This document shows positions 60,909-64,000 of a DNA stretch of 64,000 nt, piece after piece. Under the pieces are notes generated by a model. It made no database searches. It was not told where the DNA came from and worked only from the letters and a program-made list of their open reading frames with translations. Made by a program: the position numbers and the translations under genes. Every line of letters begins with the position of its first letter. Within the stretch, counting starts at the first letter, position 1. Origin of the DNA: Trinickia fusca (lineage in GTDB: Bacteria; Pseudomonadota; Gammaproteobacteria; Burkholderiales; Burkholderiaceae); assembly GCF_003628145.1 (NCBI RefSeq), contig NZ_RBZV01000001.1, positions 248,001 through 312,000 of the forward strand, given 5' to 3'.

Positions 60909-63281
60909 ATGCCCGAACTGCTCGCGAACCTGAACCCTGAACAATATGCGGCCGTCACGCTGCCGAACGAACCGGCGCTGATCCTGGCCGGTGCCGGCAG
61001 CGGCAAGACGCGCGTCCTGATCACGCGCATCGCATGGCTGATCCAGCAGGGGCTCGCGTCGCCCTCGACGGTGCTCGCGGTCACGTTCACGAACAAGGCC
61101 GCGCGCGAGATGATGGCGCGCCTTTCCGCGCTGCTGCCGATCGATACGCGCGGCATGTGGATCGGCACGTTTCACGGGCTCTGCAACCGCATGCTGCGGG
61201 CTCATCACCGCGACGCAGGGCTGCCCGCGACGTTCCAGATTCTCGATACGGCCGACCAGCTCTCGGCGATCAAGCGGCTCATGAAGGGCCTGAATGTCGA
61301 TGATGAAAAGTACCCGCCGAAAAATCTGCAGTACTTCATCAACAACGCGAAGGAGCAGGGCTTGCGGCCCGATCAGGTCGACGCGAGCGACAACTTCAAC
61401 CTGAAGTTCGTCGAGCTCTATCGCGCCTACGAGCAGCAGTGTCAGCGCGAGGGCGTCGTCGACTTTCCCGAGCTGCTGCTGCGCTGCTACGAGCTGCTTG
61501 CGCACAATGCGCCGCTGCGCGCGCATTACCAGGCGCGCTTCAGGCATATCCTCGTCGACGAGTTCCAGGACACCAACAAGCTCCAGTACGCGTGGCTCAA
61601 GCTGCTCGCGGGGCAGTCGAACGCGATCTTCGCAGTCGGCGACGATGATCAATCGATCTATGCGTTTCGCGGCGCGAACGTCGGCAACATGCTCGACTTC
61701 GAGCGCGAGTTCAACGTGCGCCATCTGATCAAGCTCGAGCAGAACTATCGCTCGCACGGTCACATTCTCGATGCCGCCAACGAGCTCATCTCGAACAACT
61801 CGCGGCGCCTCGGCAAGAATCTGCGCACCGACGCAGGCCATGGCGAGCCCGTGCGCGTGTACGAGGCGGCCACCGATACGCAGGAAGCCGGCTGGATCGT
61901 CGAGGAGATCCGCGCGCTGATGAACCAGAGCGGTCTCGCGCGCACCGAGATCGCCGTCCTGTATCGCAGCAATGCGCAATCGCGCACGATCGAGCACACG
62001 CTCGTGAACGCGGGCATTCCGTACCGCGTCTATGGCGGCCTGCGCTTTTTCGAGCGCCAGGAAGTCAAGCACGCGCTCGCGTATCTGCGTCTGATCGACA
62101 ATCCCAATGACGACACGGCGTTCGCGCGCGTCGTCAACTTCCCGACGCGCGGCATCGGTGCGCGCTCGATCGAACAGCTCGCCGATGCGGCGCGCCTGTA
62201 CAACTGCTCGATGGCCGCGGCGATTCCTTACGTGACCGGCAAGGCCGGTTCGAGCCTCGGCGCGTTTGCGAATCTGATCGCGAAGATGCGCGCCGAAACG
62301 GAGCGCATGAGCCTGCCCGAGACCGTCGAATACGTCGTGCGTGCAAGCGGGCTTGCGGATTTTTACCAAGGCGAGCGCGAAGGCCAGGACCGGCTCGAGA
62401 ACTTGCAGGAACTCGTCAACGCGGCCACCGCGTTCGTCAGCGAAGAAGGCTACGGCCTCGATACGCCGGCGCGCTCGATTCCGCTGGCGCCCGGCGCAAC
62501 GGCCGCGCCCGAGGTCGGCGGGCAGGGTGAGGTGGTCGTGCTCGATGCGGCCAGCCTGACCGAGCCCGCTCAGAATCCCGACACGATGACGCCGCTGGCG
62601 GGCTTCCTGTCGCATGCCTCGCTCGAGGCCGGCGAGAATCAGGCGCAGGCGGGGCAGGATGCCATCCAGTTGATGACCGTGCATGCGGCCAAGGGCCTCG
62701 AATTCACGGCCGTATTCATCACGGGCCTCGAGGAAGGGCTGTTCCCGCACGAGAACAGCGCGATCGAGGCCGACGGTCTCGAAGAAGAACGCCGCCTGAT
62801 GTATGTCGCGATCACGCGCGCCAAGGAGCGCCTGTACCTGTCGTTCGCGCAAAGCCGCATGCTGCACGGCCAGACGCGCTACAACGTGCGCTCGCGCTTT
62901 TTCGACGAGCTGCCGCAGGCGACGCTCAAGTGGCTCACGCCGAAGGTCGAGGCCGGCACGCGCTGGGGCGGCCGCTCGGACAACGCAGGCTGGGGGCGCG
63001 ACTGGTTCTCGCGGCCCGATCGTGAAGCGCGCCACGGCGGCTATGGCAGCTACGCTGGGGACGCGGCCGTGTCGGCGCCGCTGCCGGCATTCGCGAATGA
63101 ACAGCGCGCGGCCGAGACGGGTTTTCGCGTCGGCCAGCAAGTTTTCCATACGAAGTTCGGCGAAGGGGCGATCACGGCGCTCGAAGGCAGCGGCCCGGAC
63201 GCGCGCGCGCAGGTGCGCTTCAAGCGGCACGGCGAGAAGTGGCTGGCGCTGTCGGTCGCGAAGCTGCAAGTCGTCGAGTGA
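60909..63281 (+). CDS. uvrD: DNA helicase II (UvrD/Rep superfamily 1)
   Basis: 790 residues. Walker A GAGSGKT is at 28-34, [40 protein letters not shown], the LEQNYRSHG block and VHAAKGLEF follow in SF1 order. It unwinds DNA in mismatch and excision repair. A C-terminal extension ends in the [16 protein letters not shown] element typical of UvrD. The start is ATG 60909; the in-frame ATG at 60831 overlaps a TATAAT sequence that is more likely its promoter. Confidence 0.96.
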   Translation: MPELLANLNPEQYAAVTLPNEPALILAGAGSGKTRVLITRIAWLIQQGLASPSTVLAVTFTNKAAREMMARLSALLPIDTRGMWIGTFHGLCNRMLRAHHRDAGLPATFQILDTADQLSAIKRLMKGLNVDDEKYPPKNLQYFINNAKEQGLRPDQVDASDNFNLKFVELYRAYEQQCQREGVVDFPELLLRCYELLAHNAPLRAHYQARFRHILVDEFQDTNKLQYAWLKLLAGQSNAIFAVGDDDQSIYAFRGANVGNMLDFEREFNVRHLIKLEQNYRSHGHILDAANELISNNSRRLGKNLRTDAGHGEPVRVYEAATDTQEAGWIVEEIRALMNQSGLARTEIAVLYRSNAQSRTIEHTLVNAGIPYRVYGGLRFFERQEVKHALAYLRLIDNPNDDTAFARVVNFPTRGIGARSIEQLADAARLYNCSMAAAIPYVTGKAGSSLGAFANLIAKMRAETERMSLPETVEYVVRASGLADFYQGEREGQDRLENLQELVNAATAFVSEEGYGLDTPARSIPLAPGATAAPEVGGQGEVVVLDAASLTEPAQNPDTMTPLAGFLSHASLEAGENQAQAGQDAIQLMTVHAAKGLEFTAVFITGLEEGLFPHENSAIEADGLEEERRLMYVAITRAKERLYLSFAQSRMLHGQTRYNVRSRFFDELPQATLKWLTPKVEAGTRWGGRSDNAGWGRDWFSRPDREARHGGYGSYAGDAAVSAPLPAFANEQRAAETGFRVGQQVFHTKFGEGAITALEGSGPDARAQVRFKRHGEKWLALSVAKLQVVE

Positions 63282-63371
63282 GGCGATGCATCGAACCGAA
63301 GCAGGTCGAATCGCACCGCCTCGATCGAGCGCCCACTCCCACTCCAACGAACGCCAAGGCATAAGGCAACG

Positions 63372-64000
63372 GTGAATCCTCACGATCCAGTAACAAGCAC
63401 GCCGCCGCTCGGCGTACTCGCGGCGCTGCCGCAGGAGCTCGGCGATCTCGTCGATGCGATGCGTGCCGAGGGCACGATGCGCACGGTCACCATCGGCCGG
63501 CGCGATTATCACGTCGGCACCGTGCACGGTACGCCGTGCGTCGTCACGCTTGCACGCATCGGCAAGGTGGCGGCCGCGGCCAGCGCGAGTGCGCTGATTC
63601 ACGTGTTCGGCGTCAGGCAGATGATCTTCACGGGCGTGGCGGGCGGCGTCGGCCCCGGTGTGCGCGTGGGCGACATCGTGGTTGGCGAAACGCTCATGCA
63701 GCACGATCTCGATGCCTCGCCGCTGTTTCCGCGCTACGAGGTGCCGCTGCTCGGGCACGCGCGCTTTGCGGCCGATACCGGGCTCTCGAACCAGCTTGCG
63801 GCAGCCTGCGAGCGCTTCGTGGCCGATGAGGGCGCTGCGCTCGTCGAGCGCTTTCGGTTGCACGGCGCGCGCGTGCATCGCGGGCTCATCGTGAGCGGCG
63901 ACCGCTTCGTGTCGAGCGCGCAGGAAGTGCGCTCGCTTGCAGCCGCGCTGCCCGACGCGCTCGCGGTCGAGATGGAGGGCGCCGCCATTGCGCAGGTGTG
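63372..64000 (+). CDS. mtnN: MTA/SAH nucleosidase (partial, runs off the right edge)
   Basis: About 209 residues visible. The enzyme cleaves methylthioadenosine and S-adenosylhomocysteine to adenine and a thioribose, recycling methionine and removing an inhibitor of methylation. The PNP-fold motif FTGVAGGVGPGVRVGDIVVG and the VEMEGAAIAQV block with the catalytic Glu are seen. Other purine nucleosidases of the fold are possible. The start is taken as GTG 63372 with a weak AAGG site; the gene lies 90 bases after uvrD in the same direction. Confidence 0.85.
   Translation, partial: MNPHDPVTSTPPLGVLAALPQELGDLVDAMRAEGTMRTVTIGRRDYHVGTVHGTPCVVTLARIGKVAAAASASALIHVFGVRQMIFTGVAGGVGPGVRVGDIVVGETLMQHDLDASPLFPRYEVPLLGHARFAADTGLSNQLAAACERFVADEGAALVERFRLHGARVHRGLIVSGDRFVSSAQEVRSLAAALPDALAVEMEGAAIAQV

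Noticed and set aside
60897-63878. 993-codon open frame opposite uvrD and the nucleosidase gene
   Set aside because: Shadow frame; it spans two genes and lacks any domain signature.

Overview
This high-GC, gene-dense window comes from a Burkholderiaceae-type beta-proteobacterium. The Paraburkholderia/Burkholderia/Trinickia neighbourhood is inferred from the myo-inositol catabolic cluster with a kinase-DUF2090 fusion, the valS-galU and alaS-CaiB neighbourhoods, and general protein character. No database search was run. Most of it reads as ordinary chromosome: there are no complete insertion sequences, no phage modules, no CRISPR array and no rRNA.

Layout. 1-1.8 kb: 5' part of thiC with a TPP riboswitch. 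2.0-4.1 kb: a DUF1223 secreted protein and a DMT-family exporter whose 5' end is one arm of a long inverted repeat. 4.1-7.6 kb: fadH and an MFS exporter. 7.6-13.6 kb: a GpdQ-like phosphodiesterase, a four-gene ABC importer (ATPase, two permeases, binding protein) and a LacI-type regulator, which together look like an organophosphate uptake unit. 13.8-16.5 kb: uppP/bacA, tRNA-Arg(UCU), a 0.6-kb empty stretch, a tiny membrane protein and a DUF72 protein. 17.1-21.8 kb: an AT-rich leader, then a BvgAS/EvgAS-like phosphorelay whose HPt domain is a separate overlapping gene, and a convergent ECF sigma factor with no adjacent anti-sigma gene. 22.1-30 kb: a phosphoesterase lipoprotein, a di-haem peroxidase-like lipoprotein, a Nudix hydrolase, glnS, an OsmB-like lipoprotein, an O-methyltransferase and a CaiB-type CoA-transferase. 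30.2-35.3 kb: alaS with a terminator, and a divergent LysR/MFS pair. 35.4-39.6 kb: a Nudix hydrolase, then a LivHMGF-type ABC importer with no binding-protein gene and an extended LivM. 39.7-51.9 kb: a full myo-inositol uptake and catabolism region. 51.9-55.3 kb: an 1103-residue protein with an N-terminal bulb-type lectin domain. 55.6-64 kb: a TusA-like protein, an outer-membrane barrel protein, galU, valS, uvrD and the start of an MTA/SAH nucleosidase.

How it works together. The inositol region is the clearest system. An RpiR-type regulator gene (with iolG) is transcribed away from an IbpA/IatP/IatA-like importer, the IolC-DUF2090 fusion, IolD, IolE and IolB. The shared intergenic region carries a GGAA-N6-TTCC palindrome between the two promoters. 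Only iolA (malonate-semialdehyde dehydrogenase) is missing from the window.

Most unusual parts: the large lectin-domain protein with its repeat-rich upstream region, the split-HPt phosphorelay beside an ECF sigma gene, and the 32-bp perfect inverted repeat (39-40 bp overall) that covers the start codon of the DMT exporter.
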